A stretch of 64,000 nt of DNA, from contig NZ_VFES01000001.1 in NCBI RefSeq assembly GCF_007858185.1, positions 806,001 to 870,000 of the forward strand, read 5' to 3'. Below the pieces are notes generated by a model, which was given only the letters and a program-made list of their open reading frames with translations, searched no databases and was not told the DNA's origin. The position numbers and the translations under genes were made by a program. This DNA is from Pseudomonas grimontii. GTDB taxonomy: Bacteria; Pseudomonadota; Gammaproteobacteria; Pseudomonadales; Pseudomonadaceae. How positions within the stretch are numbered: position 1 is the stretch's first letter; each line of letters starts with the position of its first letter. Of this stretch, positions 1-8,740 are shown one piece after another.

Positions 1-147
1 GATGCCTGGTCGGATCGCAGTTTGATCCTGGTGGTGCGCGATGAGGCGCAGTTGTCGCCGGTGAGTCGGTTGTTGTTCGATTACCTGAGCATCACGGCGC
101 CTTCTCTGGAGCGGCCTGACAGCCTCATCCGACAGGCAAATCGCTAA
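1..147 (+). CDS. C-terminal end of a LysR-type transcriptional regulator (partial)
   Basis: The open frame enters from the left edge in frame 1 and stops with TAA at 145-147, leaving 48 residues. The sequence has the look of the last beta-strand and helix of a LysR substrate-binding domain (LILVVRDEAQLSPVSRLLFD). The gene points toward the CoA-transferase/lyase/MFS cassette that starts 104 bases downstream, so it may be that cassette's regulator, although LysR regulators are more often divergent. The assignment rests on a short tail and is moderate. Confidence 0.55.
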   Translation, partial: DAWSDRSLILVVRDEAQLSPVSRLLFDYLSITAPSLERPDSLIRQANR

Positions 148-169
148 GCGTTCGCGTTTTGCGAACGCT
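147..169. promoter_or_regulatory. Perfect 9-bp inverted repeat, operator or weak terminator
   Basis: AGCGTTCGC, a GTTTT spacer and GCGAACGCT form a perfect palindrome that begins on the last base of the LysR stop codon. There is no T-run after it, so it is a poor intrinsic terminator. It lies about 80 bases before the CoA-transferase start, where a regulator-binding site would also be expected. The sequence alone does not choose between the two. Confidence 0.4.
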
Positions 170-250
170 CCTTGCCAACTGACGGTTGGATTTATCCTGT
201 CCCTGTCCTCTAGCCTTGGCCGCAAATTCCAAGAACAAGAGGTACACCCC

Positions 251-1444
251 ATGACGGCTCCCCTGACCGGTATCAAGGTGATCGAGATCGGCACCCTGAT
301 TGCTGCGCCGTTCGCCGCCCGGCTGATGGCCGAGTTCGGCGCCGAGGTGATCAAGATCGAAGCCCTGGGGCAGGGCGATCCGCTTCGTAAATGGCGAAAG
401 CTGCATGAAGGCACTTCGCTCTGGTGGTACCTGCAATCACGTAACAAGAAATCCCTGGCCCTGGACCTCAAGTCCGCTGAAGGCCTGAGCCTGATCAAGC
501 AGTTGCTCGGCGATGCCGATGTGCTGATCGAAAACCTGCGCCCCGGTGGCCTGGAAAAACTTGGCCTGGGCTGGGACGTACTGCACGCGCTTAACCCCCA
601 GCTGACCCTGGTGCGTATCTCCGGCTACGGCCAGACCGGCCCGTACCGCGACCGCCCCGGCTTCGGTGCCATCGGCGAGGCCATGGGCGGCATTCGCTAC
701 ACCACCGGCAACCCGGACTCGCCTCCGGCGCGGGTCGGCGTGAGCCTGGGCGACTCCCTCGCGTCGTTACATGGTGTGATCGGCGCGCTGATGTCGTTGC
801 TGCGGGTCAAGACCGGCCAGGGCGACGGGCAGATTGTCGATGTGTCCCTGGCGGAAAGCGTGTTCAACCTGATGGAAAGCCTGGTGCCCGAATACGACAT
901 GCTCGGCCATGTGCGCGAGCGCAGCGGCGGCGCCTTGCCCGGGATTGCGCCCTCGAATACCTACCTGACCGCCGACGGCGCCTATGTGGTGATCGCCGGC
1001 AACAGCGACCCGATCTACAAGCGCCTGATGACCACCATCGGCCGCGTCGACCTGGCCGAAGCCGCCGAATTCGCCCACAACGATGGCCGCGCGGCGAAAA
1101 GCGGTTTGCTCGATGCCGCCATCACCCATTGGACCAGCAGCCTGCCTATCGAGCAGGTGCTCAGCGCCCTGGAAGCCGCCGAAGTGCCGGCCGGGCGCAT
1201 CTACTCCGTGGCCGATATCGTCAGCGACCCGCACTACCAGGCGCGCGACATGTTGCTCGATGCGCAGTTGCCCGGCGGTGTGTCGGTGAAGATGCCCGGC
1301 ATCGTGCCCAAGCTCTCGGAAACCCCCGGCGCCGTGAACTGGCAGGGCCCGAGCCTGGGCCAGCACACCGATGACATCCTCGGCAGCCTGGGCCTTACGG
1401 TTGCCGACATCCAACGCCTGAAAACCTCGGGAGTGGTGCAATGA
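251..1444 (+). CDS. CaiB/BaiF (class III) CoA-transferase
   Basis: A 397-residue protein of the usual length for class III CoA-transferases, which move CoA between carboxylic acids in the cytoplasm. It opens with the family pattern GIKVIEIGTLIAAPFAARLM and has IENLRPGGLEKLG near residues 93-105. The family's catalytic aspartate is expected in a GDS motif, and it is present at residue 168 (SLGDSL). The stop overlaps the start of the next gene by ATGA, so the two are translationally coupled. Because the partner is an HMG-CoA-lyase-type enzyme, a substrate such as 3-hydroxy-3-methylglutarate or another branched dicarboxylate, with succinyl-CoA as donor, is a reasonable guess. The substrate is not shown by the sequence. 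Confidence 0.88.
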   Translation: MTAPLTGIKVIEIGTLIAAPFAARLMAEFGAEVIKIEALGQGDPLRKWRKLHEGTSLWWYLQSRNKKSLALDLKSAEGLSLIKQLLGDADVLIENLRPGGLEKLGLGWDVLHALNPQLTLVRISGYGQTGPYRDRPGFGAIGEAMGGIRYTTGNPDSPPARVGVSLGDSLASLHGVIGALMSLLRVKTGQGDGQIVDVSLAESVFNLMESLVPEYDMLGHVRERSGGALPGIAPSNTYLTADGAYVVIAGNSDPIYKRLMTTIGRVDLAEAAEFAHNDGRAAKSGLLDAAITHWTSSLPIEQVLSALEAAEVPAGRIYSVADIVSDPHYQARDMLLDAQLPGGVSVKMPGIVPKLSETPGAVNWQGPSLGQHTDDILGSLGLTVADIQRLKTSGVVQ

Positions 1445-2382
1445 TCACTGACTATTGCGACCCGCTGATCGTGCAGGAAGTGTCCCCGCGCGATGGCCTG
1501 CAAATCGAACCGACCTGGGTCGAGACCACTGACAAGATAGCCCTGATCGACCAGCTTTCCCTCGCCGGTTTTTCGCGGATCGAAGCCGGTTCGTTCGTGT
1601 CGCCCAAGGCCATCCCCGCATTGCGCGATGGCGAGCAAGTGTTCCAGGGCATCCAGCGTAAAGCCGGTGTGATCTATGTCGCGCTGATCCCCAACCTCAA
1701 GGGCGCCCAGCGTGCCGTCGAGTCTCGCGCCGATGAACTGAACCTGGTGATGTCGGCCAGCCAGACCCATAACCTGGCGAATATGCGCATGCGGTGCGAG
1801 GCGTCGTTGGCGGCATTCGGCGATATCGTCAGCTTTGCCGCTGACCACCCGGTACGCCTCAATGGCAGCATCGCCACCACCTTTGGCTGCCCGTTCGAAG
1901 GCAAGATCGATGAAGACCGCGTGCTGCAGCTGGTCGACGCCTATCTGCAACTAGGCATCCAGGGCATCAGCCTCGCCGACACCACCGGCATGGCCAACCC
2001 GCGCCAGGTGGAGCGCCTGGTCAAGCGCGTGTTGCAACGCGTGCCGGCCAGCGACCTGACCCTGCATTTCCATAACACCCGCGGCCTGGGCCTGTGCAAT
2101 GTGCTGGCTGCCTACGAAGCCGGGGCCCGACGCTTTGATGCGGCGCTGGGGGGCCTGGGTGGGTGCCCGTTTGCGCCGGGGGCGTCGGGCAATATCTGCA
2201 CCGAAGATCTGGTCAACCTGTGTGAAGAGGTTGGCATTCACACCGGAATCGACTTGCCGCATCTGCTGAACCTGTCCCGCCGCTTGCCGGCCTTGCTGGG
2301 CCATGAGTTGCCCGGCCAGGTGGCCAAGGCCGGGCGCAATTGCGACCTGCATCCGCCGCCGTATTACACCGCCACGCTGTAA
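1441..2382 (+). CDS. Hydroxymethylglutaryl-CoA lyase family protein
   Basis: A 313-residue TIM-barrel lyase of the HMG-CoA lyase (HMGL-like) family, which splits 3-hydroxyacyl-CoAs such as HMG-CoA into acetyl-CoA and a keto acid. Visible marks are the N-terminal EVSPRDGLQ with the catalytic Arg-Asp, the metal-binding LHFHNTRG, and the cysteine loop GGLGGCPFAPGASGN. The start ATG overlaps the CoA-transferase stop. It differs in context from a leucine-degradation liuE, which would sit among acyl-CoA dehydrogenase and carboxylase genes. Here it forms a cassette with a CoA-transferase and an MFS importer, suggesting use of an exogenous acid. Family call is firm, substrate is inferred. Confidence 0.85.
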   Translation: MITDYCDPLIVQEVSPRDGLQIEPTWVETTDKIALIDQLSLAGFSRIEAGSFVSPKAIPALRDGEQVFQGIQRKAGVIYVALIPNLKGAQRAVESRADELNLVMSASQTHNLANMRMRCEASLAAFGDIVSFAADHPVRLNGSIATTFGCPFEGKIDEDRVLQLVDAYLQLGIQGISLADTTGMANPRQVERLVKRVLQRVPASDLTLHFHNTRGLGLCNVLAAYEAGARRFDAALGGLGGCPFAPGASGNICTEDLVNLCEEVGIHTGIDLPHLLNLSRRLPALLGHELPGQVAKAGRNCDLHPPPYYTATL

Positions 2383-2442
2383 CGCCTTACCAGACAACAA
2401 AAACAATCGGACGCCTGTGAGCAGTCCGCTGGAGAGAAACCC

Positions 2443-3774
2443 ATGAGCACTAATACGTTGGAGGTCGGCGCGCGCCCGACCGCTGAAATCGATGCCGAAA
2501 AAGCCCTGGTCAGCAAGGTCGCCTGGCGCCTGATGCCGCTGATCATGGTGTGCTACCTGTTCGCGTTTTTTGACCGTATCAACATCAGCTTTGCCAAGTT
2601 CCAGCTGCAGGCTGACCTCAGCCTGAGCGATACCGCCTACGGCCTGGGCGCCGGATTGTTCGTGGTGGGGTATGTGATCTTTGAAGTGCCGAGCAACATG
2701 ATGCTGTACAAGGTCGGCGCGCGGCGCTGGATCGCGCGGATCATGATGTCGTGGGGTCTGGCCACGGCGGCCATGGTGTTCGTCACGGCCGAATGGCAGT
2801 TCTATGGCCTGCGTTTCATCATCGGCGCGATGGAGGCTGGCTTCGCCCCCGGCGTACTGTATTACCTGACGTTGTGGTTCCCGCAGCACTTCCGTGGGCG
2901 CATTACTTCGATGTTGTTCCTGGCTTCTGCCTTTGCAGGGTTGGTTGGCGCACCGTTCTCCGGCCTGGTGCTGGAACATCTCGACGGTGTGCTGCAGATG
3001 CGCGGCTGGCACTGGTTGTTCCTGCTCGGCGGCTTGCCCTGCATTGGCTTGGGCTTCCTGGTGCTGACCCTTCTCAAGGACCGTATCGAAGATGCGCACT
3101 GGCTGACGCCGGCGGAGAAGACCCTGCTGTCGAGCCGTATTGCCCAGCATGAGCCGAACAAACATGGCGGCTCGCTGCTGTCGGCGATCCGCATTCCCGG
3201 CTTTTTGATGCTTGGGTTTATCTACTTCCTGATCCAGGTGGCGTCTTACGGCCTCAACTTCTGGGCGCCGCAACTGATCCGCAGCGCGGGCACCCAAAGC
3301 CCGGTGATGATCGGCCTGCTCACGGCCATTCCCTATGTGTGCGGCGCGATCAGCATGGTGGTGATCGGGCGGCTGTCGGACGCGACCGGCGAGCGCCGCA
3401 AGTTTGTCTGCGGCCTGGTGGTGCTGGGCGCGGTGGGCTTCTTCAGTGCCGGGATCTTTGCCGACCACACCACCTTCCTGATCATCGCCCTGGGCATGTT
3501 GGGCGCCGGCATCATCGCTTCGATCCCGACCTTCTGGACCCTGCCCCCCAAGTTGCTGGCCGGTGCCGGCGCAGGCGCGGCGGGCGGGATTGCGGTGATC
3601 AACACCCTCGGGCAGTTCGGTGGCATTGTCAGCCCGGTGATGGTGGGGCGGATCAAGGACCTCACCGGCAGCACCACCCCGGCACTCTATGTGATCGGCG
3701 TGTGCGCGTTGTTGGCGGCGGCGCTGCTGTTGTGGGGCCTGCCGCAAAAGCTGCGCACCCTCGACAAGGCCTGA
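2443..3774 (+). CDS. MFS transporter, anion:cation symporter (ACS) family
   Basis: A 443-residue, twelve-helix major facilitator protein. Near residue 30 it has WRLMPLIMVCYLFAFFDRIN, the hallmark opening of the ACS family (organic acid/H+ symporters such as tartrate, galactonate and phthalate carriers). The PSNMMLYKVGARRWIAR loop between helices follows. A GGAG ribosome site precedes the ATG. It starts 60 bases after the lyase, same strand, and probably imports the acid handled by the upstream CoA-transferase and lyase. Substrate unknown. Confidence 0.87.
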   Translation: MSTNTLEVGARPTAEIDAEKALVSKVAWRLMPLIMVCYLFAFFDRINISFAKFQLQADLSLSDTAYGLGAGLFVVGYVIFEVPSNMMLYKVGARRWIARIMMSWGLATAAMVFVTAEWQFYGLRFIIGAMEAGFAPGVLYYLTLWFPQHFRGRITSMLFLASAFAGLVGAPFSGLVLEHLDGVLQMRGWHWLFLLGGLPCIGLGFLVLTLLKDRIEDAHWLTPAEKTLLSSRIAQHEPNKHGGSLLSAIRIPGFLMLGFIYFLIQVASYGLNFWAPQLIRSAGTQSPVMIGLLTAIPYVCGAISMVVIGRLSDATGERRKFVCGLVVLGAVGFFSAGIFADHTTFLIIALGMLGAGIIASIPTFWTLPPKLLAGAGAGAAGGIAVINTLGQFGGIVSPVMVGRIKDLTGSTTPALYVIGVCALLAAALLLWGLPQKLRTLDKA

Positions 3775-3935
3775 TCAGCCTGCCGCACTGGGCGTGGCAC
3801 CGCCGTTTCATATTCCATCGTTTGCCTTCGAGCTGGCATGGCATGCGCGACGGGGCGGGGATTCGGGGTTGCAGTGGTTGATTGGGCAGGTGCAGGGTAT
3901 GTTGTCCGAAGGCCGCAGATAACAGGAAAAAAAAC

Positions 3936-4346
3936 ATGTTCTCAGGCTTCAACCACTTGACCCTGGCCGTCACCGACGTGAGTCGCAGCGTCGGCTTTTA
4001 CCATGAGTTGTTGCAACTCAAGCTCGAGGCTACTTGGGATTCCGGCGCCTATTTGTCGTTGCCGGGCCTATGGCTATGCCTCTCGCTTGATCCTCTACGC
4101 GAGTCGAAGCCAGGGGCCGATTACACCCACTATGCGTTTACAGTCGGAACGAGTGAGTTCGCTGCGCTGGTCTCGCGTCTGCGCGCCGCCGAGGTGCAAG
4201 AGTGGCGCGACAATCGCAGTGAAGGCGCCTCGTTCTATTTCCTCGATCCCGACGGCCATAAGCTCGAAGCCCATGTCGGCGACCTGGCTTCGCGTCTGCT
4301 GGCTTGCCGCGACAAGCCTTATGCGGGAATGAGGTTTTACCCATAG
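3936..4346 (+). CDS. fosA: FosA-type fosfomycin thiol transferase
   Basis: A 136-residue glyoxalase-fold (VOC) enzyme that adds glutathione to fosfomycin using Mn2+ and K+. It closely resembles the chromosomal FosA of P. aeruginosa: NHLTLAV carries the first metal histidine, DYTHYAF the second, and [10 protein letters not shown] the glutamate ligand. The downstream [14 protein letters not shown] loop matches FosA substrate-site residues. I chose the ATG at 3936 because the family begins at this Met; a longer frame reaches back to 3882 without homology. Single gene, likely intrinsic low-level resistance. Confidence 0.9.
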   Translation: MFSGFNHLTLAVTDVSRSVGFYHELLQLKLEATWDSGAYLSLPGLWLCLSLDPLRESKPGADYTHYAFTVGTSEFAALVSRLRAAEVQEWRDNRSEGASFYFLDPDGHKLEAHVGDLASRLLACRDKPYAGMRFYP

Positions 4347-4400
4347 CGCAGGAACGTGCAGAATCCGTCCACCTTCCCACGCTTTGTCAGAGTCACGCCC

Positions 4401-5042
4401 ATGACCCCCTCCTTGCTGCTCGCCGTCCTCGCTTCGGGTTTTATCTACGGTATTACGCCTGGTCCGGGGGTACTGGCGGTGTTCGGCATCGGCGCTGCCC
4501 GTGGCCGACGTGCCGGGGCGGGTTTTTTGTGCGGGCACTTGCTTGGCGATGTGCTGTGGTGCAGCACCGCGTTGATCGCGATTGTGGGCGCGCGGGAAGT
4601 CGGCAGCAGCGCGTTCGATGTGCTCGGCGTGCTCAGTGGGCTGTACCTGTTCTGGCTCGGCTGGCGCGCGATTCGCACCCAGCATCGCAGCAGTGATGCC
4701 CCTCAGGGCGCAGCGCGGCATCCGTTCTGGCACGGCATTCTGTTCGGCTTGACCAACCCCAAGGCGTACCCGGTCGCGGTGGCGACGTTTACGGCGTTGC
4801 TGTCCAGCCGTGCCGAGTTGTTGACTTGGTCGATGCTGCCGGCGTTGATCTTCCTGAGCTTCGTCGGTGGCCTGTTGGCCTACGCGATCCTGATCGGCGT
4901 GGTCGGTGCCCAGCGGGTGCGCACGGTGTATCAGCGCCATGAAATCCTCATCACCAGGCTCTGCGGCGTGATGTTTATCGGCTTCGCCATCAATGCCCTG
5001 GCCCATGCGTTGCCAGGCCTGTTCGGCAGCAAACCGGCCTGA
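4401..5042 (+). CDS. LysE/RhtB family amino-acid exporter
   Basis: A 213-residue inner-membrane protein with about six hydrophobic segments and the family signature ITPGPGVLAVFGIGAARGRR near residues 17-36. NPKAYPVAVATFTALLS appears mid-protein (the NPK motif of the family). LysE/RhtB proteins export amino acids or their derivatives; the substrate cannot be read here. The start at 4401 gives the normal short N-terminus before helix 1; an upstream in-frame ATG at 4356 adds 15 residues that do not look like the family. Confidence 0.88.
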   Translation: MTPSLLLAVLASGFIYGITPGPGVLAVFGIGAARGRRAGAGFLCGHLLGDVLWCSTALIAIVGAREVGSSAFDVLGVLSGLYLFWLGWRAIRTQHRSSDAPQGAARHPFWHGILFGLTNPKAYPVAVATFTALLSSRAELLTWSMLPALIFLSFVGGLLAYAILIGVVGAQRVRTVYQRHEILITRLCGVMFIGFAINALAHALPGLFGSKPA

Positions 5043-5160
5043 TCGGCCACGACCGTTCGTCGCACGGGCAAGTTTTTTCTAAACCTTTGTCGCCCTGAAA
5101 ATTCGAATCCAGGGCGGGGTGTATTTCCCCGCACCTATTTTTGCCCTGGAGGAACCCATC

Positions 5161-5688
5161 ATGAGCCGCATGGCTATCCGGTTACGCACCGCCAGTTTCG
5201 CGATGCTGCTGGGCCTCGGCGCCAGCAATGCTTTCGCCCAGTCACCTGCCGAATTCATCGAGCAGGCTTCGGCCAAAGGCATGGCCGATATCGAAACCAG
5301 TCGCATGGCCCACGCCAAAACCTCGTCCCAGGAAATCAAGGACTACACCATCGAGGTGATCAACGAGCGCACCCTGGCCAACCAGCACTTGGCGGCGATC
5401 GCCAAGAAGCTTGACCTGCCCGTGGCTCCACGGGAGAAGATCGTCGATAAGGCCGAAACCCTGATGCCCGAACTCAAGGACGGCGATTCCTTCGACGCGG
5501 CCTACACCGCGCAGCAAGTGAAGGAAAACGAAGACGCCATTGCCCTGTTCAAGCGCGAAGGTGCGGCCTCGGATGTGCCGGAAATCAAAGCACTGGTGGA
5601 TGAGACGCTGCCCAAGCTGGAAGAGCGCCTGCAAAAAGCGCGTGCCCTGGCGTCGACCTACGGCAAGGGCCATCAAGGCGACGGTTGA
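5161..5688 (+). CDS. DUF4142 family periplasmic protein
   Basis: A 175-residue protein with a cleavable signal peptide (hydrophobic stretch ending ASNAFAQ, about residue 22) followed by an alpha-helical ferritin-like DUF4142 domain. The family pattern FIEQASAKGMADIETSRMA is followed by helices with ANQHLAAIAKKLDL and alternating acidic and basic residues. Function of the family is not established; members are often stress-induced envelope proteins. Ribosome site TGGAGG precedes the ATG at 5161. Followed by a strong terminator. Confidence 0.82.
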   Translation: MSRMAIRLRTASFAMLLGLGASNAFAQSPAEFIEQASAKGMADIETSRMAHAKTSSQEIKDYTIEVINERTLANQHLAAIAKKLDLPVAPREKIVDKAETLMPELKDGDSFDAAYTAQQVKENEDAIALFKREGAASDVPEIKALVDETLPKLEERLQKARALASTYGKGHQGDG

Positions 5689-5704
5689 GACGTTCACTTG
5701 ATAT

Positions 5705-5744
5705 AAAAAACGGCGGTTGGATCATATCCAACCGCCGTTTTTTT
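5705..5744. terminator. Bidirectional intrinsic terminator
   Basis: CGGCGGTTGGA, a TCATA loop and TCCAACCGCCG make a perfect 11-bp stem, with an A-run on the left and a T-run on the right. It serves the DUF4142 gene on the plus strand and the convergent gene on the minus strand, whose stop codon overlaps its right end. Confidence 0.92.
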
Positions 5745-6168
5745 ACGCCTGGTTCAGGTCGGTCTTGTTCGGTGCGGCATCGTCGGCGGCGTGGCCGCAA
5801 CTGCTGTTCAGGCTCACGGTGCCGGTGTTGCCGATGCTGCGATATTCCTGGCGCAGTTTTTCCAGTTCTTTGCGGTCCAGGCCATCGAGGCTCAGCACGG
5901 CATTCTGCGCATCCTTGGTCACTCGTAGCAATTCGTCGATCTTGATATGCAGGATGTCGTTATCGCGGTTTTGCGTGTTCTGGATCAGGAACACCATGAG
6001 GAAGGTGATGATGGTGGTCGAGGTGTTGATGATCAGCTGCCAGGTGTCGTTGTAGTGGAAGTACGGGCCGCTCAAGCTCCACAGGAAAATCAACGCGACC
6101 GCCGCATAGAACGTCCGGGCACTGCCTGCCCAACGGGACAAGGATTGTGAGACTGCGGAGAATTTCAT
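5743..6168 (-). CDS. Low-affinity iron permease family protein
   Basis: A 141-residue membrane protein. Two transmembrane segments surround FYAAVALIFLWSLSGPYFH and TWQLIINTSTTIITFLMVFL, followed by the family's IQNTQNRDNDILHIKIDELL. That pattern marks the bacterial low-affinity iron permease family (named after yeast Fet4). Metal transport by the bacterial members is largely unproved. The C-terminal 25 residues are low-complexity and variable. Start chosen at 6168, after AAGGAAAA; a longer frame to 6354 lacks family similarity. Confidence 0.8.
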   Translation of the reverse strand: MKFSAVSQSLSRWAGSARTFYAAVALIFLWSLSGPYFHYNDTWQLIINTSTTIITFLMVFLIQNTQNRDNDILHIKIDELLRVTKDAQNAVLSLDGLDRKELEKLRQEYRSIGNTGTVSLNSSCGHAADDAAPNKTDLNQA

Positions 6169-6280
6169 GACCGTTTTCCTTAAAGGGTGGGTGATGAAAG
6201 GATGGACCGCAGCGCTGCGCTGAAATTTCTTTTTACAAAAGCCGCGCCGAGCAACGTTGTACGTTTTTGTCGACAGACGC

Positions 6281-6781
6281 TTAAAAAGCCAGCTCCGCCT
6301 GGCCGGTGCCTTCCAGTGCGAGCAAATACTGCTTGGCCTCCAGCCCACCGGCAAACCCGGTCAGCCCACCCGAGGCGCCAATGACCCGATGGCACGGTGC
6401 AACGATCGAGATGGGATTACGCCCATTGGCCGCACCCACGGCGCGTACGGCTTTTGGGTTACCGATTTGTTGGGCGATCTGACTGTAGCTGCGGGTTTCG
6501 CCAAAGGGGATGGTCAGCAGTGCCTGCCAGACTTGCTTCTGAAAGTCGGTACCGGTGAAGTCCAGTTCCAGCTCGAACTGATTGCGGGTGCCGGCGAAGT
6601 ATTCCTTCAACTGGCGCTCGGTTTCCAACAGCACCGGGCTGTCGTTGGCTTCGTGCAATTGACCCAGGCGCACACGGTTGGCGCGTTCTACCTCCCACAG
6701 GATGGCGCTGAGCTTGCCATCGCGCGCCACCAGAGTGAGCTCACCGACAGGGGAGGGCATGAGCGTGTATTCGTAGGGCAT
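6281..6781 (-). CDS. ogt: Methylated-DNA-protein-cysteine methyltransferase
   Basis: A 166-residue suicide repair enzyme that takes methyl groups from O6-methylguanine onto its own cysteine. The active site PCHRVIGASGGLTGFAGGL is intact, and the DNA-binding helix contains QIAQQIGNPKAVRAVGAANG. The N-terminal domain is of the small Ogt type without an AdaA part. I use the ATG at 6781, preceded by GGAGC; the frame opens farther upstream but without family similarity. Monocistronic as far as can be seen. Confidence 0.93.
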   Translation of the reverse strand: MPYEYTLMPSPVGELTLVARDGKLSAILWEVERANRVRLGQLHEANDSPVLLETERQLKEYFAGTRNQFELELDFTGTDFQKQVWQALLTIPFGETRSYSQIAQQIGNPKAVRAVGAANGRNPISIVAPCHRVIGASGGLTGFAGGLEAKQYLLALEGTGQAELAF

Positions 6782-6968
6782 GAGCGGGCTCCTCGAAGGG
6801 CAGGCATTAAACGGTACGGGGGTGACTGTAGTGCCGGGGCCGCTGTCGAAAACTACGTTTCTTGCGGTGGAATTCTTCACCACCTTGGACGTATCCGTAA
6901 ACTCGGTATGAAGCGGCATGATCACGCCATGGATGTAGTGCTGCGTTCAGACTTTGCTCCCGTTGCAG

Positions 6969-7379
6969 CTACCGATCCTGTTGCAGCACTTTGAGCGCCG
7001 CCGACGCGAGGAAGCCCGAACGGCTTTTCTCCTCAGGATGGTGCAGTACATATTCATCGATGCGGTTGAGCAGGTAGCCCGGCAACGTAATGTTGAGCTT
7101 TTGCGCCTTGCCCAGGTATTTGGTGACATCGATGTCTACCACCGCCCAAGTGCAGCCAGCGTACTGCGGGTTGGCTGCATGCACGGTGACCTTCTGGGCA
7201 CTCGGGATCGGCGCGCCGTCTTCCGCGAGAATTTCGAAGTGCCCTTCGATGGCTTCACGCGCCATGGCCATGGCGTCGTCCAGATCGTCACCGGCAGAGT
7301 AGCAACCGGGAATATCCGGGACTTCCACGCCCCAGGCGTGGTCTTGGTCACCGGTTGAAATTGCGATGGGGTACAGCAT
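6969..7379 (-). CDS. hicB: HicB family antitoxin
   Basis: A 136-residue antitoxin. The N-terminal partly degraded RNase-H-like HicB domain reads YPIAISTGDQDHAWGVEVPD and PGCYSAGDDLDDAMAMAREAI. The C-terminal half (about residues 90-136) is a ribbon-helix-helix-like segment, KLNITLPGYLLNRIDEYV, that would bind the operon promoter. It lies 22 bases after hicA on the same strand, the standard toxin-first hicAB order. It should neutralise HicA and autorepress the pair. Confidence 0.9.
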   Translation of the reverse strand: MLYPIAISTGDQDHAWGVEVPDIPGCYSAGDDLDDAMAMAREAIEGHFEILAEDGAPIPSAQKVTVHAANPQYAGCTWAVVDIDVTKYLGKAQKLNITLPGYLLNRIDEYVLHHPEEKSRSGFLASAALKVLQQDR

Positions 7380-7401
7380 GTTCGTTGTCCTCCAGGGACG
7401 A

Positions 7402-7584
7402 TTAACTCAACAGAGCTTGTTTCAAAATGCTCTTGGCGGTTTTGTCCAACAGGTCTTTCTTTGGATGGGGGATCGTCACCAGGCCAGGCTTCGTCGGGTG
7501 CTTGAAATGGTGATGACTGCCTCTGATGCGCACCAGGTACCAGCCGTCTGCGACGATGTGACCTATCAAATATCGGCTATCCAC
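7402..7584 (-). CDS. hicA: HicA family mRNA interferase toxin
   Basis: A 60-residue double-stranded-RNA-binding-fold toxin that cleaves mRNA during translation. The catalytic histidine lies in RIRGSHHHFKHP, followed by the typical VTIPHPKKDL. The start codon is GTG (7582-7584), placed 4-5 bases after AAGGAGG. Length and gene order (hicA then hicB) are normal, and no frameshift is visible, so the module looks intact. Confidence 0.88.
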   Translation of the reverse strand: MDSRYLIGHIVADGWYLVRIRGSHHHFKHPTKPGLVTIPHPKKDLLDKTAKSILKQALLS

Positions 7585-7748
7585 AGCACCTCCTTGTGGT
7601 GTGTGATGGTGGTGACTATAACTACTGAAAATAAATTATCAACACTCTACCTACCCGTCTTCGATGACCGGTATTTCGGCAGGTGGTGAATGCAATGTAA
7701 GAGCGAGTGGGATAGGCGCTGCGGGGAGGTATTCCGAGGTTTTTCGGG

Positions 7749-8645
7749 TCATTGCCGGATGTGTAATGCCTCTCCGATAACGGCAAGAAACGCATCAATC
7801 AACACACTTGGTCTTTCGGTCGGCGTCAGCACCAACAACCGCGCACACGCATCCGCCTCCACCAAAGGCCGATAAGTCACGCCCTTGTTCATCAAACTCC
7901 GGGTACAGGCCGGCACCAGCGCCACCCCTTGCCCGGCGGCCACCAGCGCAATGATCGAGGTAATCTGCCGTCCGGTCGGTCCGGTATGCAGTGGCACGCC
8001 ATGGTGGCGGTAAAGCTGCTCGATGGACTGGTTCAGCCCCGAGCCGTAATCGGCTGGAAACAGAATCAAAGGATAGGCACTGAGCTGCGCCAGGCTGATG
8101 TCGGCCTGGCTGGCCAACGCGCTGTCACTCGACACCGCTGCCACCAAGCGCTCCTCGCCCAACGACAGCGCTTGTACCTCGTCGTTTTGTGGCAACAACC
8201 GGCTCAAGCCAATATCCAGGCGTCCGTCGGCCACGTGCGCACCGAGGCTGCCGGAGGCGCATTCCACCAGGGTCAGGTGCACATCGGGAAAACGCTGGGC
8301 AAAGGCCTGGATCGACTGGCTGAACAGGTCCGACAGGGCAATCGAGCTGACGTAGCCCAAGGCCAATTGACCCGCTGTCCCTGCTGCCAACTTACCGGCA
8401 ATCACCTGAGCCAACTCCACCTGTTCCAACACGCCACGTGCGTAGGGCAGGAACGCGCGGCCCTGTGCGGTGAGGGTCACGGTGCGGCTGGTGCGATCGA
8501 ACAGCTTGAAACCCAACTCTGCCTCCAGCGCTGAAATCTGCCGGGTCAAAGGCGGCTGGGCGAGGTGCAGGCGCAGGGCGGCGCGACCGAAGTGCAATTC
8601 TTCGGCAACCGTCAGAAAGTAACGCAGCTTGCGTAGGTCGAGCAT
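7749..8645 (-). CDS. LysR-type transcriptional regulator
   Basis: A 298-residue regulator with the N-terminal winged helix typical of LysR (LRKLRYFLTVAEELHFGRAA, then RLHLAQPPLTRQISALE) and a periplasmic-binding-protein-like effector domain from about residue 90. It is divergent from the MFS gene at 8741 with 95 bases between, the usual arrangement in which the regulator controls both itself and the neighbour. The pair resembles the YnfL/YnfM arrangement of E. coli. Confidence 0.92.
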   Translation of the reverse strand: MLDLRKLRYFLTVAEELHFGRAALRLHLAQPPLTRQISALEAELGFKLFDRTSRTVTLTAQGRAFLPYARGVLEQVELAQVIAGKLAAGTAGQLALGYVSSIALSDLFSQSIQAFAQRFPDVHLTLVECASGSLGAHVADGRLDIGLSRLLPQNDEVQALSLGEERLVAAVSSDSALASQADISLAQLSAYPLILFPADYGSGLNQSIEQLYRHHGVPLHTGPTGRQITSIIALVAAGQGVALVPACTRSLMNKGVTYRPLVEADACARLLVLTPTERPSVLIDAFLAVIGEALHIRQ

Positions 8646-8740
8646 CCTGATCCCTGGGTATCAATCGGTCGGAATTCGGTATTGGTTTAAGACCTGCCGG
8701 CCATTCTATAAAGACCTTTCAAAATAAAACGAGAGGTTTC

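Noticed and set aside
767..1441. Long minus-strand open frame opposite the CoA-transferase
   Set aside because: Its translation is rich in His, Gly and Gln with no family pattern, the typical shadow of a GC-rich gene on the other strand.
1951..3747. 598-codon minus-strand open frame across the lyase and MFS genes
   Set aside because: Two well-recognised proteins are coded on the other strand; the frame's translation is low-complexity (Gln, His, Arg, Ala) and crosses their gap.
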